Assembly: GCA_018268335.1 (NCBI GenBank)
Contig: JAFDWT010000050.1
Location: 1 to 38,515 of the forward strand
Length of the DNA: 38,515 nucleotides
Direction of reading: 5' to 3'
Origin: Armatimonadota bacterium
GTDB lineage: Bacteria > Armatimonadota > Fimbriimonadia > Fimbriimonadales > Fimbriimonadaceae
In this document: positions 1 through 7,858 of the stretch, one piece after another
Numbering within the stretch: position 1 is the stretch's first letter
Layout of the letters: each line of letters opens with the position of its first letter
Translations under genes and position numbers: made by a program
The notes under the pieces: generated by a model
What the model saw: only the letters and a program-made list of their open reading frames with translations
Database searches by the model: none
Told to the model about the DNA's origin: nothing

Positions 1-1430
1 CAGCCGTCAATACGGGCGGCCTCCTCCAGTTCCATAGGGATCGTAGAAAAGAACTGCCTGAGCAAGAAAACGTTGAACGCACTGGCAAAGAAGGCAGGCA
101 CCCAGAGCGGGAGCAAGGTGTCGATCCAGCCGAGGCCCCGGAAGATGAGGAACCGTGGCATCATCGTCACTGCCGCTGGCAGCATCATCGTCGCCAGCAT
201 CAGGTTGAAGAGTTGGTCACGCCACGGGAACCGGAGTCGGCCGAACCCGTAGGCGACGACCGACGACGACAACACCGTCCCAATGACCGACATGATGACG
301 ATCACCAGCGTGTTCTGGAGGTAGCGTAGGCCGTAGTTCGTCTCGAACGGCATCCACTCCAGTGCCTCGGTGTAGTTCTGCCACCGAAGGCCGACCTGGC
401 GGACCGGATCAAACTTTTCAGGCACGTCGACGAACCGCTTGCCCTTGAGCGCCTCAGGCTCCATGACCTCAGCCTCGCGCTTGCCGTCGGTCCGCTCCTG
501 GATGGTAAACGCCGTCACCTTCGTCCCGTCGAGCTCGTAAGTCCAAATCGGCTGCTGCCGCAGCTCTTTGCCGACTTCACTCTTTTGGGCAGAGAAAGTG
601 CGGCCACGCAGCAGGTACGGACGCTCGATCTCAAGCTCCATCTTGCCGTCCGAGGATTCGCGTGTGACGTTGGCGAGCACAGACCGGCCATCGAGCTTGG
701 CTCGGACCAATGGACGCTCCGGGTCGTCGTATTCGTGGGTCAGCTGGACCTTAGGCACCCAAACAACGCCGTTGACATTGGCCATGTCGCGGTCTTCTTT
801 GAAGCTGGTGATAAGCATCCAAGCGAACGGGATGCCGAACACCACGCAGCCAGCCAGCAGGACGATGTGCTGGACGACCTTGGTCGCCAAGCCCTTGGCT
901 CTGGCCCGCTGCTGGACGAGGGCCATGACATACACGGCCACCAGAGCAAGCGCGATCAATCCGACTAGAGTCGATGGCTGGACGTGCAGCGCACCTCGAA
1001 AAATCGTCGCCTCGGCCTTCCACTTCCAGAACCAGTACAAGCCCACGACCGCCGAGGCCGCCCACCATCCGGCGGTCCGCCAAGACGTGGCCGCTTGTTC
1101 GGTCGTCACCGCACTGGTCGCTCGGGCCGCGTTGTTGCCCGCCATCAGGACACCTGCGACAACCAGCCAGCCTGGGAACGGCATGTAGAGCCAGGCCAAC
1201 GGAATCCAGAATCCAGGTTCGACAGCACGGCCTAGCTCCGCAGGAACGAATTGGCCGGCAAGGGCAAGCAACCCGCCAACCCACGCGCTCTTGACCGCCG
1301 AAGCGGCGAGTGCTCCGCCAAAACTACGGGTCGCCGCCATGCGCACCACGCACGTCAGAGCGTGGAACAGGAAAGCCCACCCAGCCCACTTCGCCAGCGT
1401 CGCGGCCAGGAACAGCCAAGACGCGCTCAC
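1..1430 (-). CDS. Carbohydrate ABC transporter permease (MalG-type), partial, with long N-terminal extension
   Basis: Inner-membrane permease of a binding-protein-dependent sugar importer. The frame opens with GTG at 1428-1430, overlapping the TGA of the upstream fusion gene, and stays open to the left edge (about 476 codons), so the C-terminus is missing. The last visible residues, EEAARIDG, are the start of the EAA loop that docks on the ATPase. MalG-type permeases are usually about 280 aa. Here roughly 190 residues with several hydrophobic segments precede the first canonical helix (IPFAWMLITSFK), and about 130 polar residues sit between that helix and the next (YLQNTLVIVIM). The coding overlap implies translational coupling with the binding-protein/permease fusion. 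No ATPase gene is visible. Family assignment is firm; substrate is unknown. Confidence 0.9.
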   Translation of the reverse strand, partial: MSASWLFLAATLAKWAGWAFLFHALTCVVRMAATRSFGGALAASAVKSAWVGGLLALAGQFVPAELGRAVEPGFWIPLAWLYMPFPGWLVVAGVLMAGNNAARATSAVTTEQAATSWRTAGWWAASAVVGLYWFWKWKAEATIFRGALHVQPSTLVGLIALALVAVYVMALVQQRARAKGLATKVVQHIVLLAGCVVFGIPFAWMLITSFKEDRDMANVNGVVWVPKVQLTHEYDDPERPLVRAKLDGRSVLANVTRESSDGKMELEIERPYLLRGRTFSAQKSEVGKELRQQPIWTYELDGTKVTAFTIQERTDGKREAEVMEPEALKGKRFVDVPEKFDPVRQVGLRWQNYTEALEWMPFETNYGLRYLQNTLVIVIMSVIGTVLSSSVVAYGFGRLRFPWRDQLFNLMLATMMLPAAVTMMPRFLIFRGLGWIDTLLPLWVPAFFASAFNVFLLRQFFSTIPMELEEAARIDG

Positions 1431-3877
1431 TTGTCCACCTCGTAGTGCACCCAACGCTTGCTGAGCACGAACTGGAACCCGGTGATGGCGATGATGATCA
1501 GGAACAACACCCACGCGAACGCGCTGGCGTATCCCATACGGAACTGGCCGAAGGCGGCGAGAAACAGGTGGTAGACCGGCATCGCCAACGAATCGTTCGG
1601 GCCAGTGTTCAGGCCCTGGGTGATGATGAAGACGCTGTCAAAGGTCTGTAGCACCGAAATGACACCCATGACCGAGCTGAAGAAGATGAGCGGGCTCAGT
1701 TGCGGCAACGTGATGCTGAAAAACTGCTGTCGGCTACTGGCGCCGTCGATCGAAGCCGCCTCATAGAGCGTGGTCGGCACGCCCTTGAGGCCCGCCAGCC
1801 ACAGGATCATCCCACTGCCCGCGCCCCATAGGCCGATCATGATCAGAGACGGCTTAGCCCAACCCTCCACTGCCAACCACCCAGGCGGTGCCGTCATGAA
1901 CCACTTCGAGATCGTCGCTTGCCAGATGAAGTTCAGGATGCCCCGGTCTGGGTTGGAGTTGAGAATCCACATCCACAGGAAGACAGTGGCCACCGCCGGG
2001 GTGATCGACGGCAAATAGAACGCGGTCCGGTAGAAGCGCAACCCCCGCACGCCGGTGTTGAGGATCAGAGCGATCGCCAGGCCAGTGATGATGCCCAGCG
2101 GAATACCGATCCCAGCCAAGTAGGCGACGTTGTAGAAGCACTTCTTCACCATCTCCCAGTCGCCATGGAAGATGTCGTTGTAGTTGTTCAGACCGACAAA
2201 CCGGGCCTCGTTCAAGACGTCGTACTGGGTGAAACTAAACACCAACGAGGCCAACATCGGGCCAAGCGTGAAGATCAGGAATCCGATAAGGAACGGGCTG
2301 ATGAACAGGAAACCAGCCCTGGCCTCCTGCCCGCCGACGCGGCCCAGCTTGACGCGCCCCAAGGCCACAAACGCCCCCAAGATTGCCGCCAGCACAAGAA
2401 CGACGCCAACGATCCCCACAGTGTTCAGGTTGACTTTGGCGAACTTCGTCCGCTGCAGGTGTTCGTCGATGAGCTGCTGGACTTTGCGTTGCCCGTTTTG
2501 TAGGGCCTGGGTCGATGTCTCTGCGTGCCTGGTCGCTTGCTCAATGGCTCGGACATGCTCGTCCCACAAGGTCTGAGCGACAAACGTCGGGGGCCGGATG
2601 TGCGCAAACGGCATCATGGAGACGTGCACGCGCAATGCCTCTTCGAAGACGCTGTCACCCGCTGCGAACTCCTTGACGATCGCCTCAGTCGCCTTGATGT
2701 GGGCCTCGATGCGCGGGATGTAGCGGCGTCCCTGGCTACGGTCGTAAGCTGACTGCTCGCGAGCGTTCAGCATCCGCGCTTCGTAGGAGTTCACCCACTT
2801 CAGCCATTTCCAGGCCTCTTCTCGATGCCGCGCACCGCGCGGGATGACCCAAGCGAAACCGCCAGCCCAGGTGATGAAAGTGTCCTTCTCGTTCTTAAAG
2901 GCACCTTGGTGGGTAAATCTGTCGTCAGGCACAGGGGCGGGCGCAGTCCCCATGTCCAGGCGAGGGTTCCAGCGCGAATAGTTCTTGATGTTCCAGTCGC
3001 CGTTGATCTGCATGGCGACCTGGCCAGTGACGAAGGGGTCATTTTCATTCCCCCTAAAACCAGCCTCGAACTTCTTGGCGTCGTCCATGCCGCCCAAGAT
3101 GTCGTAGCCCCGGATCATGAACTCCAGCGCCTCCTTGGTGCGCGGATTGTCCATGGTGCACTTGGTGCCGTCCGGCGACATGAACTCCCCTTTCATCTGG
3201 AACGAGTACAGGTAGAGCCAACTGTTGCCGTAGTTCGGCATGAACCCGGCGACCTTGAGCGATCCGTCCTTGTTTTTCTCCGTCAGGACCTTGCTGTAAG
3301 CCAGCGTTTCCGACCACGTGCGCGGTGGTCTTTCCGGGTCGAGCCCAGCAGAGCGAAGTTCTGCGGCCTTGCGCTTGAAGATGGCCCGGTTGTAGTAAAG
3401 GATGCGGTTGTCGGCGGCGGTCGGGATGCCGTACACCTTGCCGCCATAGCGGGCCTCTTCCCAGACGGCAGGGTAGTACTGGTCGGGCGTAGGCGTCTCA
3501 GGATCCTTTCCTTTGTCACGCTCGATCAGGTCGTCCAGTGACTGGAAAGCGCCGCGTTCCGCCCAGTCAGAAATCGTGAAGCGGTCTTGGTAGACCGCAT
3601 CTGGCGGCACCTCGCCGACAATGGCGGTGAGCAGCTTCTGTGGGCTCATTCCGCCCGCGCCCATGGAAAGCAACCGGACTTTGATGCCAGGGTTGCGCCG
3701 TTCGAACTCGCGGACGACAGCGTCTTGGCCTTTCTCCTGCGGCGAGATCGCCAGGCCCCAGATTGTGAGGAGCTTCCGTCCTTGAGAGTCTTTGTCCTCG
3801 GCAAACCCGACCGTCACCAAGAAGACAAAGAGGAGAGTCGTAAGGAACTTAACCATCTTCAGAGATGCGTCAACCAC
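1427..3877 (-). CDS. Sugar-binding protein fused to ABC permease (MalE-like + MalF-like)
   Basis: An 816-residue chimera of two importer parts that are normally separate. Residues 1-27 form a signal or anchor sequence (FLTTLLFVFLVTVGFA). Residues about 34-460 are a family-1 extracellular solute-binding protein (LLTIWGLAISP start, VPPDAVYQD, GIPTAADNRILYYN). Residues about 487-505 are a transmembrane linker. Residues about 520-816 are a MalF-type permease with FISPFLIGFLIFTLGP and an EAA loop (YEAASIDGASS) near 705-725. Start: the GTG at 3877 is preceded by AAAGGA about 10 nt upstream; an ATG seven codons in (3856) gives a more compact signal peptide but has no clear ribosome site. The second permease gene overlaps its stop. 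Tethering the binding protein to the permease is the inferred consequence. Sugar specificity cannot be told. Confidence 0.9.
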   Translation of the reverse strand: MVDASLKMVKFLTTLLFVFLVTVGFAEDKDSQGRKLLTIWGLAISPQEKGQDAVVREFERRNPGIKVRLLSMGAGGMSPQKLLTAIVGEVPPDAVYQDRFTISDWAERGAFQSLDDLIERDKGKDPETPTPDQYYPAVWEEARYGGKVYGIPTAADNRILYYNRAIFKRKAAELRSAGLDPERPPRTWSETLAYSKVLTEKNKDGSLKVAGFMPNYGNSWLYLYSFQMKGEFMSPDGTKCTMDNPRTKEALEFMIRGYDILGGMDDAKKFEAGFRGNENDPFVTGQVAMQINGDWNIKNYSRWNPRLDMGTAPAPVPDDRFTHQGAFKNEKDTFITWAGGFAWVIPRGARHREEAWKWLKWVNSYEARMLNAREQSAYDRSQGRRYIPRIEAHIKATEAIVKEFAAGDSVFEEALRVHVSMMPFAHIRPPTFVAQTLWDEHVRAIEQATRHAETSTQALQNGQRKVQQLIDEHLQRTKFAKVNLNTVGIVGVVLVLAAILGAFVALGRVKLGRVGGQEARAGFLFISPFLIGFLIFTLGPMLASLVFSFTQYDVLNEARFVGLNNYNDIFHGDWEMVKKCFYNVAYLAGIGIPLGIITGLAIALILNTGVRGLRFYRTAFYLPSITPAVATVFLWMWILNSNPDRGILNFIWQATISKWFMTAPPGWLAVEGWAKPSLIMIGLWGAGSGMILWLAGLKGVPTTLYEAASIDGASSRQQFFSITLPQLSPLIFFSSVMGVISVLQTFDSVFIITQGLNTGPNDSLAMPVYHLFLAAFGQFRMGYASAFAWVLFLIIIAITGFQFVLSKRWVHYEVDK

Positions 3878-4021
3878 CAGCGAGAGGTCCTTTAGTCCCG
3901 CGAGGCTCTCCCTATCCTACTTGAAACAAGCTCAAACAATTGCCGGTGAATACGATTCTTGCAATTGCCGCCCTTGATTGATGAATTGTTGATGCCATAA
4001 TTCTCATTGACGGAGAAATCC

Positions 4022-4152
4022 GTCAGATTCCTGGTCGAACATCCGCAAGGGTGGCGGGGGATCCAGTCCCGGGGTGAACTGCCTGCGAAGGCAGAGAGTG
4101 GTTTCTAGGCTCTAACCCGACAGCTAACCTCGTAGACCTAAAGCTAGAGACC
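4022..4152 (+). ncRNA. ydaO-type cyclic-di-AMP riboswitch
   Basis: The sequence matches the ydaO/yuaA aptamer as I recall it from Bacillus: GGCGGGGGATCCA at 4053-4065, then CGGGGTGAA, then the hallmark CCCGACAGCTAACCTCGTA at 4117-4135. A possible closing pairing is GGTC (4033-4036) with GACC (4149-4152). The class binds two c-di-AMP molecules and usually turns genes off, typically potassium transporters and cell-wall hydrolases. The unusual point is that no recognisable gene follows in the next 400 bases (see the next two entries). The ligand call rests on the consensus match only. Confidence 0.88.
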
Positions 4153-4484
4153 TGGCATGGGCCAGATGTGGAGTCCTCCCAAGGGATTCTTCACAGGTGA
4201 CCGGGCCGACGGGCGACAATGATGTCGCGACGAGGTAACGCCGGCGTATCGCCACCCGCGGTCTCGGGCCGGAATCGCAGACGATGCTCAGTGTCGTGCG
4301 GTGCCGTTGGAGACCGCCGGGACAGGCTGGACACTACCCAGCCACTGGTCCCCGACACTAGCGACGAGAGCGCGTCGGCGGGACCGGGACGAGACAGCAC
4401 CGACCATGGCTTCTTTGCTGCCGTCAACGGCGGAGAGGCAGGCCGCAAGGCCATCAGGACGTGTCGTCCTCCGTGTCATGGCGT
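4153..4484 (+). other. Hairpin-rich stretch after the riboswitch, no credible protein
   Basis: All three forward frames give either early stops or Arg/Pro/Ser-rich sequence without domain signatures; an ATG at 4157 gives only 21 codons. The stretch has many short perfect hairpins: GCGACA-ATGA-TGTCGC (4213-4228), GGCG-TAT-CGCC (4243-4253), GGCTGG/CCAGCC (4325-4343), GGCC-GCAA-GGCC with a GNRA loop (4441-4452), and AGGACG-TGT-CGTCCT (4456-4470). High GC makes some of these likely by chance. It could be a structured RNA transcribed with the riboswitch, an extended expression platform, or the decayed remains of the regulated gene. Confidence 0.4.
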
Positions 4485-4520
4485 GAGGGCCCTTCGAGGA
4501 AGAAGGGCCCTCCGTCTTTT
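4485..4520 (+). terminator. Strong intrinsic terminator
   Basis: A perfect 11-bp stem GAGGGCCCTTC / GAAGGGCCCTC with a six-base loop (4496-4501) is followed by CGTCTTTT. It ends the riboswitch transcript about 330 nt past the aptamer and separates it from the MFS gene. Confidence 0.88.
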
Positions 4521-4550
4521 AAGGCTGCTCTGTCTGGCCGCCCACCGACG

Positions 4551-4556
4551 TAGAAT
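4551..4556 (+). promoter_or_regulatory. Possible -10 element for the MFS gene
   Basis: TAGAAT lies five bases before the ATG at 4562, and no Shine-Dalgarno sequence is visible. If used, transcription would start at about the A of ATG, giving a leaderless mRNA. No convincing -35 box is seen. Confidence 0.3.
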
Positions 4557-4561
4557 CGGCC

Positions 4562-5770
4562 ATGCGCCGTCCGCCGCCCATTGTCGCGATCTTTCTGACG
4601 GTGCTCCTGGACATGCTGTCGTTCAGCATCGTCATCCCCGACGTGCAGATCCGCGTGGAAGCGCTGACCCACTCACACTATCCGGCGGCGATGGCCGGGA
4701 TACTCAACGGCCTCACTCTGGCAGTCTTCAGTATCGCCCAGTTCGCAGTCGCTCCCTATCTGGGACAGATCAGTGACAGGATCGGCCGGCGGCCTGTCTT
4801 GCTTGTCACCTGTGCCATGTCGGTGCTGGCTGCCGTGCTCTACGCCTATGCCGGGTCGCTGCCGATGATATGGCTCTCTCGCATCTGCTTGGGGATCGCC
4901 GCCGCCAATATGGGCGTGGCCCAGGCCTACATCAGCGACGTGACGGAACCAGAAGCCCGAGCCAAGTCCATGGGCATGCTGGGCATGGCGTTCGGCATCG
5001 GCTTCATGTTCGGCCCCCCTTTGGGAGCCTGGCTGCTTGATGTCGGCCACGGAACGCCACTCGCCCTTGGCTGGGCGTCCGCTGCTTTTGCCTTGGTCAA
5101 CCTACTTTTCATCGTCTTTGCCTTACCTGAGTCCAAACAACAAGAACCGGCACAAGAAAATCCAAAAATCGGCAGGCTCGACGCGGCCATGCGGGCCTTC
5201 TCCGACCCCCGCTTGGCACCCCTGCTGCTCCTCTTCTTTGTCGCAAATCTGGCGTTTTCGAACCTGGAAAGCACCTATTATCTGGTCGGCAAAGACGTGT
5301 ACCACCTTAGCGTGAAATCGACGACGCTCGTCCTGATTGTCGTCGGCGTCGTGTCGGCGGTCATGCAAGGCGGCGTGCTGAGACTATTGGTGCCTCGCTT
5401 TGGTGAGCTGGCCTTGGTCCGAACGGGCTACTTGTTGACCGGGCCGTCTCTCTTCACAGTACCGCTAGTTCAGCCGTGGCTACCCGTCATCCTGGGAGCC
5501 GTTGCTATCGGGATCGGATCTGGCATGACCGGCCCTTCAGTACTCAGCCTGGTGTCCCAAGCCGCCGACAAAGAGGTGGTCGGTGAAGTGATGGGCGTCA
5601 CCGGATCCCTCGGAGCTGTCGCCCGCATCGCCGGCCCCGTGCTGGCCAACGCACTGTACAAGTTGAGCCCGGTCTTTCCCTACGCGCTGGCGGGAACAAT
5701 GATGCTGGTGCCGCTCGCCCTGGCCTGGCGCTACCGCCTGCCCGAGCCGTCCGAATCGGCCGCCACCTGA
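4562..5770 (+). CDS. MFS transporter, TetA/DHA1-like drug or metabolite exporter
   Basis: A 402-residue inner-membrane protein with about 12 hydrophobic segments, the size of a DHA1-type major facilitator. Motif A of the family is present between helices 2 and 3 (GQISDRIGRRPVLL, about residues 75-88). The N-terminus (IVAIFLTVLLDMLSFSIVIPDV) resembles TetA-class proton antiporters, and FGIGFMFGPPLGAWL is the typical helix-5 motif C region. It probably exports a small molecule in exchange for protons. The gene follows a terminator, so it is a separate transcription unit from the riboswitch. The small membrane-protein gene begins 42 bases downstream and may be co-transcribed. The substrate cannot be inferred. 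Confidence 0.9.
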   Translation: MRRPPPIVAIFLTVLLDMLSFSIVIPDVQIRVEALTHSHYPAAMAGILNGLTLAVFSIAQFAVAPYLGQISDRIGRRPVLLVTCAMSVLAAVLYAYAGSLPMIWLSRICLGIAAANMGVAQAYISDVTEPEARAKSMGMLGMAFGIGFMFGPPLGAWLLDVGHGTPLALGWASAAFALVNLLFIVFALPESKQQEPAQENPKIGRLDAAMRAFSDPRLAPLLLLFFVANLAFSNLESTYYLVGKDVYHLSVKSTTLVLIVVGVVSAVMQGGVLRLLVPRFGELALVRTGYLLTGPSLFTVPLVQPWLPVILGAVAIGIGSGMTGPSVLSLVSQAADKEVVGEVMGVTGSLGAVARIAGPVLANALYKLSPVFPYALAGTMMLVPLALAWRYRLPEPSESAAT

Positions 5771-5812
5771 CGGCGGTATCCTTGACAGTGATGCGCGTAC
5801 GAGGCCTATTGC

Positions 5813-6118
5813 ATGGCTGATCGACGTCGAGACATGGTCTCCGCGGTATTCGGCCTCCTGACCTTTCTGGTCGGCCTCGGCCTGATCCTGTTCGCCTTCA
5901 AACTGGCGTTTGACATCTTCACAGTGCCGCCTCGCTTAGCCCTTGACGTCAAGCCCGGTGTGCCCGTGGCGCTCGACAAAGCGGCCGACGGCATGTTCCA
6001 GGTCGTCGTGAGGGTCGTCCTCCTGGTCGCCATGGCCGGCTTCGGCTCGATGGTCGCCAACCGCGGCATCAAGCTCTACGCGGCCGAAAGAGGCCGCGAC
6101 AAGCCAAAAGGCGACTAG
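5813..6118 (+). CDS. Small two-helix membrane protein of unknown function
   Basis: 101 residues: a charged N-terminus, a first hydrophobic helix at about 12-34 (FGLLTFLVGLGLILFAFKLAF), a short extracytoplasmic loop, a second helix at about 65-82 (VVVRVVLLVAMAGFGSMVA) and a basic tail. Codon third positions are strongly GC, as in neighbouring genes, which supports a real gene. GAGG at 5801-5804 sits eight bases before the ATG, and a TTGACA at 5782 could belong to a promoter. Its end overlaps the convergent halogenase-like gene by four bases. I recognise no family. Confidence 0.72.
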   Translation: MADRRRDMVSAVFGLLTFLVGLGLILFAFKLAFDIFTVPPRLALDVKPGVPVALDKAADGMFQVVVRVVLLVAMAGFGSMVANRGIKLYAAERGRDKPKGD

Positions 6119-7779
6119 ACCTTGACCATGGGCCGGTCAGGGTTCACGTCGCCGTCGATCCAGCCTTCCAGAATCAGGGCCTCAATCCCTTCGACCACAA
6201 GCCCCCCGGCGTCTTTTGGCAGCAACCGGTCGTGGTGGACGATCCCGTTGACCGCCGTCACAACCGCCGTCGGGCCATCGGTCGTCCGCTGCAGAGCGTT
6301 GATGATATGGATGAACGAGTCGACAAGCGGGAGGATCTTGTTACCCTTGCGCCAGCAAGGGACTTTCTTGACTCTGCCGTCGCGGTAGCTCGCAAACACG
6401 TCCTCGATAGCACCGTCGATGTTTAGTTTCCACCGGTTGGTCTTCGTCATCTCCCACTCCGGCTGATAGCCCCCCAACTCCGCCGTCAGACCCTTGAGGC
6501 CTACGATGCGGTAAGTGAGCGCCGTGGCTAGGCCAGGCTCCTCGACCGTGAACCCGCCGCTGGCCAGCCAGCGAAACGCCGTCTCCCGGTCGAGTGAGAC
6601 CCCAGCCGTCTCTGCGATCTCGATGCAATAGTCGCGCAAGTCGGTGAAGTGACCATTGGACGTGTACCAAAAGTCAGCGAACTGCATGTGGTGCCGGATC
6701 TGCTTGCGGTGTCCGTCGTCGTATTGCTCCTTCACCCACTGCGGGTCGAGTTCGCCCTTCTCTAGCTCCAAGATGGTGTAAGCGACCTTTCGACCACTCG
6801 TATGGGCCAATGTCATGCCGGCGGACAGAATCGGGTCGGCGAAACCGCAGCAGTCGCCGGCCAGTAGCCAGTTGTCGCCGGTCAGGCGTTGCGAAACGAA
6901 GTTCCAGTCCTTTGTGGCATTGATCTCTGGTTCTGCCGTCGCGTTGGACAGCAACTTGGCCACCAGAGGCTCCTCTTTGATTGCTTTTTCAAAGATCGCC
7001 TCAGTCGAAAGGCCGCTAGACTTAAAGTAGTCGGCTGGCAACACTAAGCCAACGGAAGTCCGAGTCTCCGTGATCGGAATGAACCAGATCCAACCCCAAC
7101 CCAGGCTCATAATCTGGATGCGAGTCGCGCCCTTGCCAATGGTCACCGCCCATTCGGCGTCTTGGTAGTACTTCCAAATGGCAATGTTGCGCAGGGCAGT
7201 CGGCGCGTCGATCTCGACGCCCATGGCGCGGCGAAGCAGACCGACGTCACCAGAAGCGTCCACGTAGTACCGCGCTTCCACCTGGTCTTCACCGCTTGCG
7301 CTCGAAATCGCAAAGCCAGTGACCCTGTCGCCATCTTTCTCGACCGTACGGACGGCCGTCTCCTCCATGACTCTGCAGCCCACGCTGGCGGCATGGTCCA
7401 GCAAAACCTTGTCGTAAATCGACCGGTCCACTTGAAACGCGGTGTCTTTGCGCTGCCCTGTGAACTTGGCTGGCCTGGGCTCGTCGACCCAAATCTCTTC
7501 AGGGACAAAGTCGTTGCGCCAAATCTCGTCCTTGTTGCCCCACTTGAAGTTAGCGCCGATTTTGATCGGAAACCCAGCCGCTTCGACCTTATCCCAGACC
7601 CCCATCTCGTCCAGGATGCGGGAAATCGCTGGCAAGTGGCTCTCGCCGACATGGTCACGCGGAAACTTCTCGCGCTCCAAGATCAGCACATCTAGGCCGG
7701 GGTTGTACTTCTTCAGCAGGGTGCCGACCGTTGTGCCCGCAGGCCCGCCACCAATGATCGCAACATCAGTCTTCAACAT
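6115..7779 (-). CDS. Flavin-dependent halogenase-family oxidoreductase, copy 1
   Basis: 554 residues with the ATG at 7779 (GGAG just upstream; this start matches the MLKxDVAIIGGGP start of the next paralogue). The FAD-binding GGGPAG is at about 10-15, then HVGESHLP, then FPIKIGA with Lys73 at the position of the catalytic lysine of PltA/PrnC-type halogenases. The halogenase signature WxWxIP appears as WIWFIP at about 230-235, and a second flavin motif is GDCCGFADPILSAG. Family members use FADH2, oxygen and chloride or bromide to halogenate aromatic rings. Residues after about 450 form a C-terminal extension. No flavin reductase is adjacent. A non-halogenating hydroxylase or oxidase role is possible, so substrate and reaction are open. 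Confidence 0.85.
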   Translation of the reverse strand: MLKTDVAIIGGGPAGTTVGTLLKKYNPGLDVLILEREKFPRDHVGESHLPAISRILDEMGVWDKVEAAGFPIKIGANFKWGNKDEIWRNDFVPEEIWVDEPRPAKFTGQRKDTAFQVDRSIYDKVLLDHAASVGCRVMEETAVRTVEKDGDRVTGFAISSASGEDQVEARYYVDASGDVGLLRRAMGVEIDAPTALRNIAIWKYYQDAEWAVTIGKGATRIQIMSLGWGWIWFIPITETRTSVGLVLPADYFKSSGLSTEAIFEKAIKEEPLVAKLLSNATAEPEINATKDWNFVSQRLTGDNWLLAGDCCGFADPILSAGMTLAHTSGRKVAYTILELEKGELDPQWVKEQYDDGHRKQIRHHMQFADFWYTSNGHFTDLRDYCIEIAETAGVSLDRETAFRWLASGGFTVEEPGLATALTYRIVGLKGLTAELGGYQPEWEMTKTNRWKLNIDGAIEDVFASYRDGRVKKVPCWRKGNKILPLVDSFIHIINALQRTTDGPTAVVTAVNGIVHHDRLLPKDAGGLVVEGIEALILEGWIDGDVNPDRPMVKV

Positions 7780-7858
7780 GGACTCCAAGTAGACGCGCTG
7801 GCCCGGCGAATCCGCCAGACACTCACCTGTCCATTTTGCACCGCGACCAGGCTCTGCG

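Noticed and set aside
585-1651. Several plus-strand open frames over the ABC transporter genes
   Set aside because: They are antisense shadows of the permease and binding-protein frames, which have clear family motifs.
4157-4486. Frame with one internal TGA ending just before the terminator, possibly a selenocysteine or read-through gene
   Set aside because: No recognisable protein signature and no SECIS-like evidence; the TGA lies in a small hairpin but nothing else supports recoding.
4219-4776. A 185-codon open frame after the riboswitch
   Set aside because: It runs through the strong terminator and into the MFS gene in another frame, and its composition is Arg/Pro/Ser-rich without motifs.
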